64,000 nt of DNA from Sesamum alatum (Eukaryota; Streptophyta; Magnoliopsida; Lamiales; Pedaliaceae), in contig JACGWO010000004.1 of assembly GCA_034509735.1 (NCBI GenBank), positions 10,397,395 through 10,461,394 on the forward strand. Direction: 5' to 3'. Below the pieces are notes generated by a model that was not told where the DNA came from, made no database searches, and saw only the letters and a program-made list of their open reading frames with translations. This document shows positions 46,399 to 59,353 of the stretch, in pieces. Within the stretch, counting starts at the first letter, position 1. Every line of letters begins with the position of its first letter. A program made the position numbers and the translations under genes.

Positions 46399-49300
46399 AA
46401 AACTTGTTTAAAGGAGTTTGTCGTTGCGAAAACGTACAAAGAAGAGTCCATGGCTCAAAAGAGAGTTCTAGATGTAGTCCTAATGCATTTTAATGTTGAA
46501 TAAGATGGAAATCCTAGTCTTATAATTGAAGAGTGGCTTTAATATTGATTATTAGAGTCAATACGAATATATTTATAGCAAAAAATGAGTCATCTATCAG
46601 TCAATGATAAGGACGGAAAATACAAGGTGTTTCCTACGATTGTTTTGAGTATTAGGCATGTATCCGGACGTAGGATTGATTATGAAGGTTGACCAAGCCC
46701 TCAATATGGCAAATATAAAAGGGAATAAGTGTCTAAATTTGTTTAAAGGATTTTGTCATTGCGCAAAGATACAAAGCTGAGTCCATGCATCAAAAGAGTA
46801 TTTTAGATGTAGTACTAGTGCATCCTTATGTTGAATAAGATGGAGTCCTAGTCATATAATCGAATTGTGGCTTTAATATTGATTATTAGAGGTTATTCGA
46901 ATATGTTTATAGCAAAAAATGTGTCATCTATCAGTCAATGATAAGGACCGAAAGTACAAGGTGTTTCCTACGATTGTGTTGAGTATTAGACATGTATCCG
47001 GATGTATGATTGATTATGAAGGTTTTCCAAGCCCACGATATGGCAAAGATAAAAGTGCATTAGTGTCTAAACTTGTTTAAAGGAGTTTGTCGTTGCGCAA
47101 AGGTATGAAGTTGAGTCCATGGCTCGAAAGAATGTTCTAGATGTAGTCCTAGTGCATTTTTATGTAGCGTAAGATGGAGACCTAGTTGTATAATCGAAGA
47201 GTGACACTAATATTGATTATTAGAGTCAATACGAATATATTTATAGCAAAAAAATGAGTCATCTATCAGTCAATGATAAGGACTGAAAGCACAAGGTGTT
47301 TCCTACGATTGTGTTGAGTATTAGGCATGTATCCGGACGTACGATTGATTATGAAGGTTCTCCAAGCGCTCGATATGCCAAGGATAAAAGTGCATTAGTG
47401 TCTAAACTTGTTTAAAGGAGTTTGTCGTTGCGCAAAGGTACAAAGCTGAGTCCATAGCTCAAAAGAGTGTTCTAGATGTAGTCCTAGTGCATTTTAATGT
47501 GGAATAACATGGAGTCTTATAATCGAGTGGCTTTAATATTGATTATTAGAGTCAATACGAATATATCTATAGCCAAAAAGAGTCATCTATAAGTCAATGA
47601 TAAGGACTCAAAGTACAAGGTGTTTCCTACTATTGTGTTGAGTATTTGGCATGTATCCAGACGTACGATTGATTATGAAGGTTCTCCAAGCCCTCGATAT
47701 GGCAAAGATAAATTGGCATTCGTGTCTAAACTTGTTTAAAGGAGTTTGTCGTTGCGCAAAAGGTACAAAGCTGAGTGCATGCCTCGAAAGAGTGTTCTAG
47801 ATGTAGTCCTAGCGCATTTTTATGTCGAATAAGATGGATTCCTAGTCATATAATCGAAGAGTGGCTTTAATATTGATTATTAAAGTCAATACGAATATAT
47901 TTATAGTCAGAAATGAGTCATCTATCAGTCAATGATAAGGACTGAAAGCACAAGGTATTTCGTACTATTGTGTTGAGTACTAGGCATGTATCCGGACGTA
48001 CGATTGATTATGAAGGTTCTCCAAGCGCTCGAAATGGCAAAGATAAAAGTGCATTAGTGTCTAAACTTGTTTAAATGAGTTTGTCGTTGCGCAAAGGTAC
48101 AAAGCTGAGTCCATTGCTCAAAGGAGTGTTCTAGGTGTAGTCCTAGTACATTTTAATGTTGAATAACATGGAGTCTTATAATCGAAGAGTGGCTTTAATA
48201 TTGATTATTAGAGTCAATACGACTATATTTACAGCCCAATATGAGTCATCTATCAGTCAATGATAAGGACTGAAAGTACGAGGTGTTTCCTAGGGTTGTG
48301 TTGAGTATTAGGCATGTATCCGGACGTACGATTGATTATGAAGGTTTTCCAAGCCCTCGATATGGCAAATATAAAAGTGCATTCGTGTTTTAAACTTGTT
48401 TAAAGGAGTTTGTCGTTGCGCAAAGGTACAAAGATGAGTCCATGGCTCAAAAGAGAGTTCTAAATGTAGTCCTAGTACATTTTAATGTTGAATAAGATAG
48501 AGTCTTATAATCGAAGACTGGGTTTAATATTTATTATTAGAGTCAATACGAATATAAGTATAGCAAGAAATGAGTAATCTATCAGTCAATGATCAGGACT
48601 GAAAACACAAGGTGTTTCCTACGATTGTGTTGAGTATTAGGTATGTATCTTGACGTACGATTGATTATGAAGGTTGACCAAGCCCTCGATATGGCAAATA
48701 TAAAAGGGAATAAGTGTCTAAATTTGTTTGAAGGAGTTTGTCATTGCACAAGGATACAAAGCTGAGCATGGCTCAAAAGAGTGTTTTAAATGTAGTCCTA
48801 GTGCATTTTTATGTCGCATAAGATGGAGTCCAAGTCATATAATCGAAGAGTGACATTAACATTGCTTATTAGACTCAATACGAATATATTTATAGCAAAA
48901 AATGAGTCATCTATCAATTAATGATAAGGACTGAAGGCACAAGGGGTTTCCTACGATTGTGTTGAGTATTAGGCATGTATCCGGACGTACGATTGATTAT
49001 AAAGGTTCTCCAAGAGCTCGATATGTCAAAGATAGAAGTGCATCAGTGTCTAAACTTGTTTAAAGGAGTTTGTCGTTGCGCAATGGTACAATGCTGAGTC
49101 TATGGCTCAAAAGAGTGTTGTAGATGTACTCCTACCGCATTTTTATGTCGAATAAGATGGATTCCTAGTCATATAATCGAAGAGTGGCTTTAATATTGAT
49201 TATTAAAGTCAATACGAATATATTTATAGCCAGAAATGAGTCATCTACCAGTCAATGATAAGGACTGAAAGCACAAGGTGTTTCCTACTATTGTGTTGAG

Positions 49301-49996
49301 TATTAGGCATGTATCCGGACGTACGATTGATTATGAAGGTTCTCCAAACCCTCGATATGGGAAAGATAAAAGTACATTAGTGTCTAAACGTATTTAAAGG
49401 AGTTTGTCGTTGCGGAAAGGTACAAAGCTGAGTCCATAGCTCAAAAGAGTGTTCTAGGTGTAGTCCTAATGCATTTTAATGTGGAATAACATGGAGTCTT
49501 ATAATCGAAGAGTGACTTTAATATTGATTATTAGAGTTAATACGAATATATTTATAGCCAGAAATGAGTCATCTATCGGTCAATGATAAGGACTGAAAGT
49601 ACAAGGTGTTTCCTACAATTGTGTTGAGTATTAGGCATGTATCCGGATGTACGATTGATTATGAAGGTTCTCCAAGCCCACGATATGGCAAAGATAAAAG
49701 TTAATTAGTGTCTAAACTTGTTTAAAGGAGTTTGTCGTTGCGCAAAGGTACAAAGCTGAGTCCATGGTTCGAAAGAGTGTTCTAGATGTAGTCCTAGTTC
49801 ATTTTCATGTTGAATAAGATGGAGTCCTAGTCATATAATTGAAGAGTAGCTTTAATATTAATTATTAAAGTCAATACGAATATATTTATAGCCAAAAATG
49901 AGTCATCTATCAGTCAATGATAAGGACTGAAAGTACAAGGTGTTTCCTACGATTGTGTTGAGTATTAGGCATGTATCCGGACGTACGATTGATTAT
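46399..49996 (+). repeat. Satellite array S6, forward
   Basis: About eleven monomers with regular spacing of 325-335 bp. The landmark GTCCATGGCTC recurs near 46447, 46782, 47115, 47450, 47775, 48110 and so on. This is the most regular array of the window. It stops at a viral fragment. Confidence 0.92.
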
Positions 49997-50479
49997 GAAC
50001 GCGAAGACTACGGTCACGATGGCGTTCACAGCGGATTAGTGTGATACTAGTGGCGGATTAGTGTGATACTGGCGGCGGATTAGTGTAATACTAGGGTACC
50101 AAATAGAGAGGAAGCAGGAAGAGATAGATATAGATAAAGAGAGGTTTTATTATCACAAGAACAAAACTTACAATACTTATGAAAGTAATATTACAAAGAT
50201 AGTAACAAGGCTGAGTTTTCTAAGATGCCTCTCACGGACCTATACTACTCTCCTTTTATAAGGAGGGGAGAATACTCGGGAGACCAGCATAAATCTCCTG
50301 AAGATATCTGAAGATAAGAGAATCTTATCTTCAAAGATATGAGAATCTACTTTAAGTCACTTCCCATCATCTTTACGTCAATGGAGAGAATCTTTACTGT
50401 TGTTGAACAGTGGTTTGTCTTCAATCATGGACTCTTTGAAGTTGGCCTTTGTGCTACTGATAAGGATCCTGAGCATCTT
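49997..50479 (-). mobile_element. Endogenous caulimovirid promoter/leader fragment E1
   Basis: 483 bp on the minus strand, by eye identical to 53899-54381. In sense order it holds the end of viral ORF2, a TGACGTAA motif (50373-50380), a TATA box (50255-50261), an AATAAA signal and three 22-bp repeats (50031-50093). It is flanked by forward satellite on the left and reverse satellite on the right, with a few bases shared at both joins (GAA, CTTC). It carries no protein-coding capacity of note. Confidence 0.88.
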
Positions 50480-52987
50480 CGATTATATGACGAGGACTCC
50501 ATCTTATTCAACATAAAAATGCACTAGGACTACATCTACAACACTCTTCCGAACCATGGACTCAACTTTGTACCTTTGCGCAAAGACAAACTCCTTTAAA
50601 CAAGTTTAGACATGAATGCCCTTTTATCTTCGTCATATCGAGGGCTTGGAGAACCTTCATAATCAATCGTACGTCTGGATACATGCTTAATACTTAACAC
50701 AATAGTAGGAAACACCTTGTGTTTTGAGTCCTTATCCTTGACTGATAGATGACTCATATCTTGCAATAAATATATTTGTATTGAGTCTAATAATAAATAT
50801 TAAAGCCACTGTTCGATTATAAGACTAGAAACTCCATGTTATTCAATATTAAAATGCACTACGACTACATCTATAACTCTCTTTTGAGCCATTGACTCAT
50901 CTTTGTACATATGTGCAACGAAAAACTCCTTTAAACAAGTTTAGACAATAATGCACTTTTATCTTTGCCATATCGAGGGCTTGGAGAACCTTCATAATCA
51001 ATCGTATGTCCAGATACATGCCTAATACTCAACACAATAGTAGGAAACACCTTGTGCATGCAGTTCTTATCATTAACTGATAGATGACTCATTTTTTGCT
51101 ATAAATAAATTTGTATTAACTCTAATAATCAATATTAAATCCACTCTCTGATTACATGATTAGGACTGCATCTTATTCGACATAAAAATGCGCTAGGACT
51201 GCATCTAGAACACTCTTTTGAGCCATGGACTCAGCAGTGTACCGTTGCGCAACGACAAACTCTTTTTAACAAGTTTAGACACTAATGCACTATAATCTTT
51301 GCCATATCGTGGGCTTGGAGAACCTCCAAAATCAATCGTACGTCCGGATACATGCCTAGTACCTAACACAATAGTAGGAAACACCTTGTGCCTTCAGTCC
51401 TTATCATTGATTGATAGATGACTCATTTTTTGCTATAAATACTTTCGTATTGACTCTAATAATCAATATCAAAGCCATTCTTCGATTATATGACTAGGAC
51501 TTGATCTTATTCAACATAAAAATCCACTAGGACTACATCTAGAACACTTTTTCGAGCCATGGACTCAGCTTTGTACCTTTGCGCAACGACAAACTCCTTT
51601 AAACAAGTTTAGACACGAATGCCAATTTATCTTTGCCCTATCGAGGACTTGGAGAACCTTCATAATCAATCGTATGTCTGGATACATGCCTAATACTCAA
51701 CACAATGGTTGGAAATACCTTGTGCTTTCAGTCCATATCATTGACTGATTAGATGACTCATTTCTGGCTATACATATATTCGTATTGTCTTTAATAATCA
51801 ATATTAAAGCCACTCTTTGATTATATGACTAGGATTCCATCTTATTCAACATAAAAATACACTAGGACTACATCTAGAACACTCTTTCTAGCCATTGACT
51901 TAGCTTTGTACCTTTGCGCAATGACAAAACTCCTTTAAACAAGTTTAGACACGAACGCAGTTCTATCTTTGCCATATCGAGGGCTTGGAGTTCCTTCATA
52001 ATCAATCGTACACCCGGATACATGCCTAATACTCAAAACAATAGTAGGAAACACCTTGTGCTTTCAGTCCTTATCATTGACTGATAGATGACTCATTTTT
52101 TGCTATAACTATATTCATATGGACTCTAATAATCAAAATAAAAGCCACTCTTCGATTACATGACTAGGACTGCATCTTATTCAAAATAAAAATGCACTAG
52201 GACTACATCTTGAACACTCTTTTTAGCCATGGACTCAGCTCTGTACCTTCGCGCAACGAAAAGCTCCTTTTAACAAGTTTAGACACTAATGCACTTTTAT
52301 CTTTGCCATGTCGAGGGCTTGGACAACCTTCATAATCAATCCTACGTCCGGGTACATGCATAGTACTCAACACAATCGTAGCAAATACCTTGTGTTTTTA
52401 GTCCTCATCATTGACTGATAGATGACACATTTTTTGCTATAAATATACTTGTATTGACTCTAATAATCAATATTAAAGCCACTCATCGATTATATGACTA
52501 GGACTCCATCTTATTCAACATAAAAATCCACTAGGACTACATCTAGAACACTCTTTCAAGCCATTGACTCAGCTTTGTACCTTTGCGTAAAGAAAAACTA
52601 CTTTAAACAACTTTAGACACTAATGCACTTTTATATTTGCCTTATCAAGGGCTTGGAAAACCTTGATAATCAATCGTACATCCAGATACATGCCTAATAC
52701 TCAACACTATCGTAGGAAAAACCTTGTGCTTTCAATCCTGATCATTGACCGATAGATGACTCATTTTTGGGTATAAGTATATTCGTATTGACTCTAATAA
52801 TCAATATTAAAGCCACTCTTCGATTATAAGACTAGGACTCCATGTTATTCAACCTAAAAATGCACTAGGACTACATCTAGAACTCTCTTTTGAGCCATGG
52901 ACTCATCTTTGTACCTTTGCGCAACGACAAACTCCTTTAAACAAGTTTAGACACTAATGCACTTTTATCTTTGCCATATCGATTATC
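50480..52987 (-). repeat. Satellite array S7, reverse
   Basis: About seven to eight monomers in the orientation opposite to S6. It ends at CCATATCGA. A few bases of filler (TTATC) precede viral sequence starting near 52988. Confidence 0.9.
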
Positions 52988-53888
52988 TTAGAATTTTTAC
53001 TTCATGTCTTAATTCTGCCGTAGAGGCCTCTGTAGTTGTAGAAGTGGATACATTAGAGTTTTTAACTCTATTCATTATTTCTTTAAAATTATAAGCTTCC
53101 GGCTCTTTTATCTTTAATTTTTTCTCAGGTTTTCGGTCTTTATAAGATTCTAAATATTTTTTGTAACATTTCCTTTTTCTCGTCCGGATCAGGAATTTTA
53201 TCTATAAGATCTAGAATAAAACTTTCTTCTTTTGTTAATACAAATAATCCGTTAGCATGACATAAAGCTTTATAATAGTCACAATTTCCTTCACAACTAT
53301 TGGATTCATCGTTATCTGATCCCTCATTTTCTGATTTATCAGACTCTTCATTGTTTTCATCTTCAGAATTTATTTCTGTTATAACAGATAATTTTAAATT
53401 TTCATCTTCTAGTTCTGATTCTTCTATAAGAAGCTTTTGTAACGCGGTTTTAAGATCTTCATCTATATCAAGATTTAGAATTCTTCTTTTCATCTTACAT
53501 TTATTGGCATAATGTCCTGGGGAACGACATTTCCAACATATTGGAACTCTTTTTTGTTTAGGAGGATTTTTTTTTTCTTTTTTCTATACTCCTTTCTTGG
53601 AGGATTTCTTTCTACATTAGTATCCTTTTTCTTATAATAGCGTTTTTTATTAGAGGTTTTATAAACTCTTTTAATATAACTTGTTCCTTTTCAAATCGTG
53701 ATAAGGGAATTGAAGATGTAGAACATCTACCAGACATTATTTCCTCTTTCTTAGAATTCTCCCTTATATTAAGGTGAGTAACTCGATCTTTAGAGAATCT
53801 TATCTCTACATCTCCATCTGGATATTCTATAATTTCTTCTAACCTTTTATTTTCCTGTTTTACAGGTTTGTTGCCTTCCTCAAGGTAG
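52988..53888 (-). pseudogene. Caulimovirid ORF1 5' part, second left-arm unit
   Basis: On the minus strand this covers the start of the viral polyprotein with the CCHC knuckle (53497-53538) and an acidic stretch rich in Glu and Ser (53493-53140 frame). It is cut off at 52988 by satellite. One extra T near 53160, compared with the copy at 57770, shifts the frame. It lies just downstream, in sense, of the leader at 53899-54355. Confidence 0.85.
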
Positions 53889-53898
53889 CTACCAAAAC

Positions 53899-54355
53899 GA
53901 ACGCGAAGACTACGGTCACGATGGCGTTCACAGCGGATTAGTGTGATACTAGTGGCGGATTAGTGTGATACTGGCGGCGGATTAGTGTAATACTAGGGTA
54001 CCAAATAGAGAGGAAGCAGGAAGAGATAGATATAGATAAAGAGAGGTTTTATTATCACAAGAACAAAACTTACAATACTTATGAAAGTAATATTACAAAG
54101 ATAGTAACAAGGCTGAGTTTTCTAAGATGCCTCTCACGGACCTATACTACTCTCCTTTTATAAGGAGGGGAGAATACTCGGGAGACCAGCATAAATCTCC
54201 TGAAGATATCTGAAGATAAGAGAATCTTATCTTCAAAGATATGAGAATCTACTTTAAGTCACTTCCCATCATCTTTACGTCAATGGAGAGAATCTTTACT
54301 GTTGTTGAACAGTGGTTTGTCTTCAATCATGGACTCTTTGAAGTTGGCCTTTGTG
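53899..54355 (-). promoter_or_regulatory. Caulimovirid promoter and leader, left arm
   Basis: In sense (minus) order: TGACGTAA (54275-54282), a 10-bp inverted repeat with arm GAAGATAAGA, TATA box TATAAAAGG (54155-54163), AATAAA in the leader, three 22-bp repeats (53929-53996) and a GAACGC/GCGTTC stem. A polyadenylation signal just downstream of the start is typical of pararetroviruses, which make a terminally redundant full-length RNA. Confidence 0.82.
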
Positions 54356-55503
54356 CTACTGATAAGGATCCTGAGCATCTTGCATGGGATCAGAGTGTTC
54401 TGTGTTCTGGCTCATCATTTCTTCGTCCTCGTCATCTGATGACTCGAGCAATTCTTTGATTTGATTTTTCAAATCCTTCTTTGATGCACTTGAAAGCAAT
54501 TCCTTCAATACCTCAGAGATTTCCTTTTTGGACTTTGATTTAGTCGGTGTAATCGGTTCCAGGTCAATAATCCCTCGTACAGAGAAGACTGAGTCTTTGA
54601 AGAATTCAAATTTATCCCACCATTTTAATAAGTATCCTTCTTCCTACATAGGGAATATTTTCAAGACTTTTCTCCTAACTTTTGAAATGTTCTTTTTGAT
54701 ACAACTACATCCCACCGAATAATCCATGGTATTTGATAAAGAGCGGTAAACATAAGCCCATGAGCTTTCATGGACACATTGGTCTTGACAAAGTCTTCAT
54801 AAATCAATCTAATTTTATGTGGTAAAATAATAGGATATAATCCCCAATTAGCAAACCAACATATGAACCATTGAGGGAAATTAAGTGTCTTAAGTTCTTT
54901 GAACTGCAGAAACCAGCTATGTTTTCTTTGTCTATTTTCGTAGCAGAGGGCGATGTCCCAAGCTTTGATATAATCAAAATAATTGAAAATATAACTTATT
55001 CCTATGAGGATACTTGGTATCAGGCACAATTTCTTTAAATCGATACAAATCTCCTTCCCATTGTTCAGGAGTTATAACTTTGATAATATAAGCTTTTGAG
55101 AAAGCCCATTCTCCACCAGATCTTATGGTGGAATCAAATTGCACTGATCCAGTATATGTTAATATTTCTTGATAATACAAGAAGTCTTTCGGATAGAGGA
55201 AAGGGTCTGTAAAATTTTTTAGATAGAAGTTCATTACTTCTTCTGAGGACAAATGCATATATTTTCCTTCAATCGGAGATATCCAATTAGTGGAGATTGG
55301 AATATAGGGATAAACATGTTCTTTCGCAGAAGCAGATTTTACTGCTATTTTGTAGGCATCTTCTCTGAGCCTCTCTTCTTCAGGGACAGCTTTTAAAGCT
55401 TCTTCTCTAACGTTTTACTGTCCTTTTCAAAGGCCAGTTTATATGGTTGAAATTTATTTAGGTTAACATTACCTTTACTGGATGACGCTCTATCTTTGTT
55501 CAT
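54356..55503 (-). pseudogene. Caulimovirid ORF2, unknown function, left arm
   Basis: This minus-strand ORF begins near 55503 and lies downstream of RNase H. The frame includes YMHLSSEEVMNFYL, SGGEWAFSKAYIIKV and FPQWFICWFANWGLYP, and ends in an acidic Asp/Glu-rich tail. It occupies the place of the inclusion-body/transactivator gene of caulimoviruses, but I do not recognise that domain and assign no function. One extra T makes the upstream polyprotein run into this ORF in the left arm (LTREFFAGKAMNKD). Further frameshifts occur near 55430 and 54990. Confidence 0.75.
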
Positions 55504-58490
55504 TGCTTTCCCTGCAAAAAATTCACGAGTTAAAAAATCAGGTAAGGAGTTATGTGATCCTTTAATAAACTCAATATCAAAATCGAATACAGATAGTATG
55601 GCTTGCCACCTAGCAAAGATTTGTTTCGAGGCTAAATTTTTAACATCCTTTTGTAATATCTCTTTTGCAGATTTGCAATCTACTCGTAACAAAAATTTTT
55701 GATTTAATAAATCACTTTCGAATTTTTGAATGCATAGAACAATAGACAAAATCTCCTTTTTAACCGTAGAGTAATTAACTCTAGGTCCTCTCCATACTCC
55801 CGAGGTGAACCTTACTAATGATTCTTTATCATTAATCCTTTGTTTAAGTATTCCTCCATATCCTACATCGGAAGCATCGGTCTCAACAATTTTGAAGGCA
55901 TCTGGGTTTGAAATTGCAAGACAAGGAATTTCTTTAATTCTTGCTTTAATTTTCCTAACTGCATTAGTGTGTTCGGTGCTCCAAATTGGAGGGTTTTTCT
56001 TGAGTCTCTCAAATAACGGTTAGCATCATAAGCCAAATCTTTATAAAATTCAGCAACATAATTTAGACTTCCAAGAAACCTTTGTAGTTGATTTTTATCC
56101 TTGATTTCATCAGGAAATTTTTCAGCAAATATTATAGCTCGATCTATAGGGAAGATAGTTCCTTCTCTAATAATATGTCCTAGAAATTTTATTTCAGTCT
56201 GAAAGAGTTTAATCTTTTTGGCAGAAACAACCAATCCTGCTCTCACAACAACATCTATGAATATTTTTAGATGTTTAAAATGTTGTTCAATAGATTCTGA
56301 AAATATTAGGACATCATCTATATAGACTATTGTAAATGCCGTATAAGCATTAAATATGTCATTCATAATCCTTTGAAATTCAGAAGGGGCATTCTTTAGT
56401 CCGAAAGGCATAACGTTCCATTCATAATGGCCAAAAGGGACAGTGAAAGCTGTCTTATAATGATCTTCTTCTTTTATTTGGATTTGCCAAAATCCTGATT
56501 TCATATCAAATTTTGACATAACTTTAGCTGAATAAAGCCTATTCAAAAGGTCCTTTTTGTTTGGAATTGGGTACCGTATCCACCTTAAAGCTTTGTTTAG
56601 AGGTTTGTAGTTTATAACTAACCTGGGAACCCCTCTTTCAAGTTCTGCTGCATTTTCTACATAAAAGGCAGGACAACTCCAAGGACTATGGGATGGCCTT
56701 ATAAGTTTTTTAAGTAATAATTCCTCTATTTTCCTTTTTGCATATTTCTAAATGTCTAGGACCCATGGCAATGGGTCTAGCTTTAGTGGGAATCTGATTT
56801 TCTTTAAAATCAGTCTCATAAGGTAAAGAGACAACATGTTTTTTCCTTTCCCAGAAGGCATTAGGAATATCTGAGCAGATTGTTTTTTCTATATAAGATT
56901 GTAATTCCTTGATTTTATTTTGTAAATAAGGAGAAGAAATTTTCTCTTTTAATTTTTTATAACTAATCTCTTGGGATAAAGAGTTTAAAAAGTTTTCTTT
57001 TCTTTCAATTGTTTTTTGAATTAAGTCAATCTCATGATATTTTGGCTGAGTGACAAAATTGAACTTTAATTCATTTCCTTTTACTACACTTGTAATTCCT
57101 TCTTTGGATACTTCTTTGATTGGATAAAGCATATGAAGAAAAGGATTTCCTAATATCACGTCATGAGAGAGATTTTTTACCATTATAAATGGCATTTCTA
57201 GACAAATTCCTTTATTACAAACAGCAGTGTTTTGTAATTTGTATTTTACTAGTAATTTCCTTCCATCTGCTGCATTAAGGACTTCAGTCGTTTTTGAAAA
57301 ATACCTAGAGGGTACTAACCCTTCATTAATGCAGTTTAAAATCTGCTCTGAATCTATCATGGCAATGGCCGAAAAATAATACTCTTTATGCACAACAATA
57401 GTAACCTTGGTATGCCATTTATGGGTTATAACTCTGTCAAACATATTAACAAAAGTTAAAGAGTTTAACTCCTCTTTTTGCAATAATTCTTCCTTTTCAA
57501 CTCTTATTTCTTCCTCATTATCACTAGATGAATAATTATGAGATTTAATCTCAAGAGCAGAAACTCTAGATTTTAGTTCTTGTAATTCTTGTTTTAGAAT
57601 TTTTACTTCATGTCTTAATTCTGCCGTAGAGGCCTCTGTAGTTGTAGAAGTGGATACATTAGAGTTTTTAACTCTATTCATTATTTCTTTAAAATTATAA
57701 GCTTCCGGCTCTTTTATCTTTAATTTTTTCTCAGGTTTTCGGTCTTTATAAGATTCTAAATATTTTTGTAACATTTCCTTTTTCTCGTCCGGATCAGGAA
57801 TTTTATCTATAAGATCTAGAATAAAACTTTCTTCTTTTGTTAATACAAATAATCCGTTAGCATGACATAAAGCTTTATAATAGTCACAATTTCCTTCACA
57901 ACTATTGGATTCATCGTTATCTGATCCCTCATTTTCTGATTTATCAGACTCTTCATTGTTTTCATCTTCAGAATTTATTTCTGTTATAACAGATAATTTT
58001 AAATTTTCATCTTCTAGTTCTGATTCTTCTATAAGAAGCTTTTGTAACGCGGTTTAAGATCTTCATCTATATCAAGATTTAGAATTCTTCTTTTCATCTT
58101 ACATTTATTGGCATAATGTCCTGGGGAACGACATTTCCAACATATTGGAACTCTTTTTTGTTTAGGAGGATTTCTTTTTTCTTTTTTCTATACTCCTTTC
58201 TTGGAGGATTTCTTTCTACATTAGTATCCTTTTTCTTATAATAGCGTTTTTTATTAGAGGTTTTATAAACTCTTTTAATATAACTTGTTCCTTTTCAAAT
58301 CGTGATAAGGGAATTGAAGATGTAGAACATCTACCAGACATTATTTCCTCTTTCTTAGAATTCTCCCTTATATTAAGGTGAGTAACTCGATCTTTAGAGA
58401 ATCTTATCTCTACATCTCCATCTGGATATTCTATAATTTCTTCTAACCTTTTATTTTCCTGTTTTACAGGTTTGTTGCCTTCCTCAAGGT
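55504..58490 (-). pseudogene. Caulimovirid polyprotein (knuckle-PR-RT-RH), left arm
   Basis: Read on the minus strand: CCHC knuckle at 58101-58142; acidic region; coiled-coil-like stretch LRHEVKILKQELQELKSRV; protease region near 57350; RT with KVMSKFDMKSGFWQI and YIDD (56311-56323); RNase H with VETDASDVGYGG and RVDCKSAKEIL. The family uses these to mature the polyprotein and reverse-transcribe the pregenomic RNA. Frames break near 58060, 56730 and 56010. The protease motif DSGAD is altered to DSEQI by two nearby compensating indels. No movement protein and no main capsid domain lie upstream of the knuckle. Confidence 0.9.
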
Positions 58491-58720
58491 AGCTACCAAA
58501 ACGAACGCGAAGACTACGGTCACGATGGCGTTCACAGCGGATTAGTGTGATACTAGTGGCGGATTAGTGTGATACTGGCGGCGGATTAGTGTAATACTAG
58601 GGTACCAAATAGAGAGGAAGCAGGAAGAGATAGATATAGATAAAGAGAGGTTTTATTATCACAAGAACAAAACTTACAATACTTATGAAAGTAATATTAC
58701 AAAGATAGTAACAAGGCTGA
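58491..58720 (-). promoter_or_regulatory. Caulimovirid leader, left side of inversion
   Basis: Minus-strand leader with AATAAA, three 22-bp repeats (58530-58597) and the GAACGC stem. It lacks a TATA box and upstream promoter because the inversion junction at 58718-58721 cuts the leader a little downstream of where transcription would start. Confidence 0.82.
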
Positions 58721-58952
58721 GAGGCATCTTAGAAAACTCATAAGTATCTTTGTAATATTACTTTCATAAGTATTGTAAGTTTTGTTCTTGTGATAATAAA
58801 ACCTCTCTTTATCTATATCTATCTCTTCCTGCTTCCTCTCTATTTGGTACCCTAGTATTACACTAATCCGCCGCCAGTATCACACTAATCCGCCACTAGT
58901 ATCACACTAATCCGCTGTGAACGCCATCGTGACCGTAGTCTTCGCGTTCGTC
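58721..58952 (+). promoter_or_regulatory. Caulimovirid leader, right side of inversion
   Basis: A mirror image of the preceding leader. AATAAA is at 58795-58800 and the 22-bp repeats at 58853-58917. About ten bases (GCCTTGTTAC region) are replaced near 58740 relative to the leader at 63330, which leaves a small asymmetry at the centre of the palindrome. It has no promoter of its own. Confidence 0.82.
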
Positions 58953-59353
58953 TTGGTAGCTACCTTGAGGAAGGCAACAAACCTGTAAAACAGGAAAATA
59001 AAGGTTAGAAGAAATTATAGAATATCCAGATGGAGATGTAGAGATAAGATTCTCTAAAGATCGAGTTACTCACCTTAATATAAGGGAGAATTCTAAGAAA
59101 GAGGAAATAATGTCTGGTAGATGTTCTACATCTTCAATTCCCTTATCACGATTTGAAAAGGAACAAGTTATATTCAAAGAGTTTATAAAACCTCTAATAA
59201 AAAACGCTATTATAAGAAAAAGGATACTAATGTAGAAAGAAATCCTCCAAGAAAGGAGTATAGAAAAAAGAAAAAAGAAAATCCTCCTAAACAAAAAGAG
59301 TTCCAATATGTTGGAAATGTCGTTCCCCAGGACATTATGCCAATAAATGTAAG
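58953..59353 (+). pseudogene. Caulimovirid ORF1 N-terminus with zinc knuckle, right arm
   Basis: After a GGTAGCTACC palindrome (58955-58964) the frame reads into a short charged region, then MSGRCSTSSIPLSR at 59110 and a Lys/Arg-rich segment. The CCHC knuckle CWKCRSPGHYANKC is coded at 59309-59350. In caulimovirids this knuckle is the C-terminal RNA-binding end of the coat protein. One A is missing near 59205 relative to 63801 and stops the frame, and a second indel near 59295 precedes the knuckle. Confidence 0.82.

Noticed and set aside
46399..49996. Regular repeats as a possible CRISPR array
   Set aside because: The whole ~330-bp monomer repeats without unique spacers and the context is a plant genome.
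54356..55503. Viral ORF2 as movement protein or caulimovirus transactivator
   Set aside because: I see neither the movement-protein core nor the viroplasmin domain. Position alone is not enough, so it is left as unknown.
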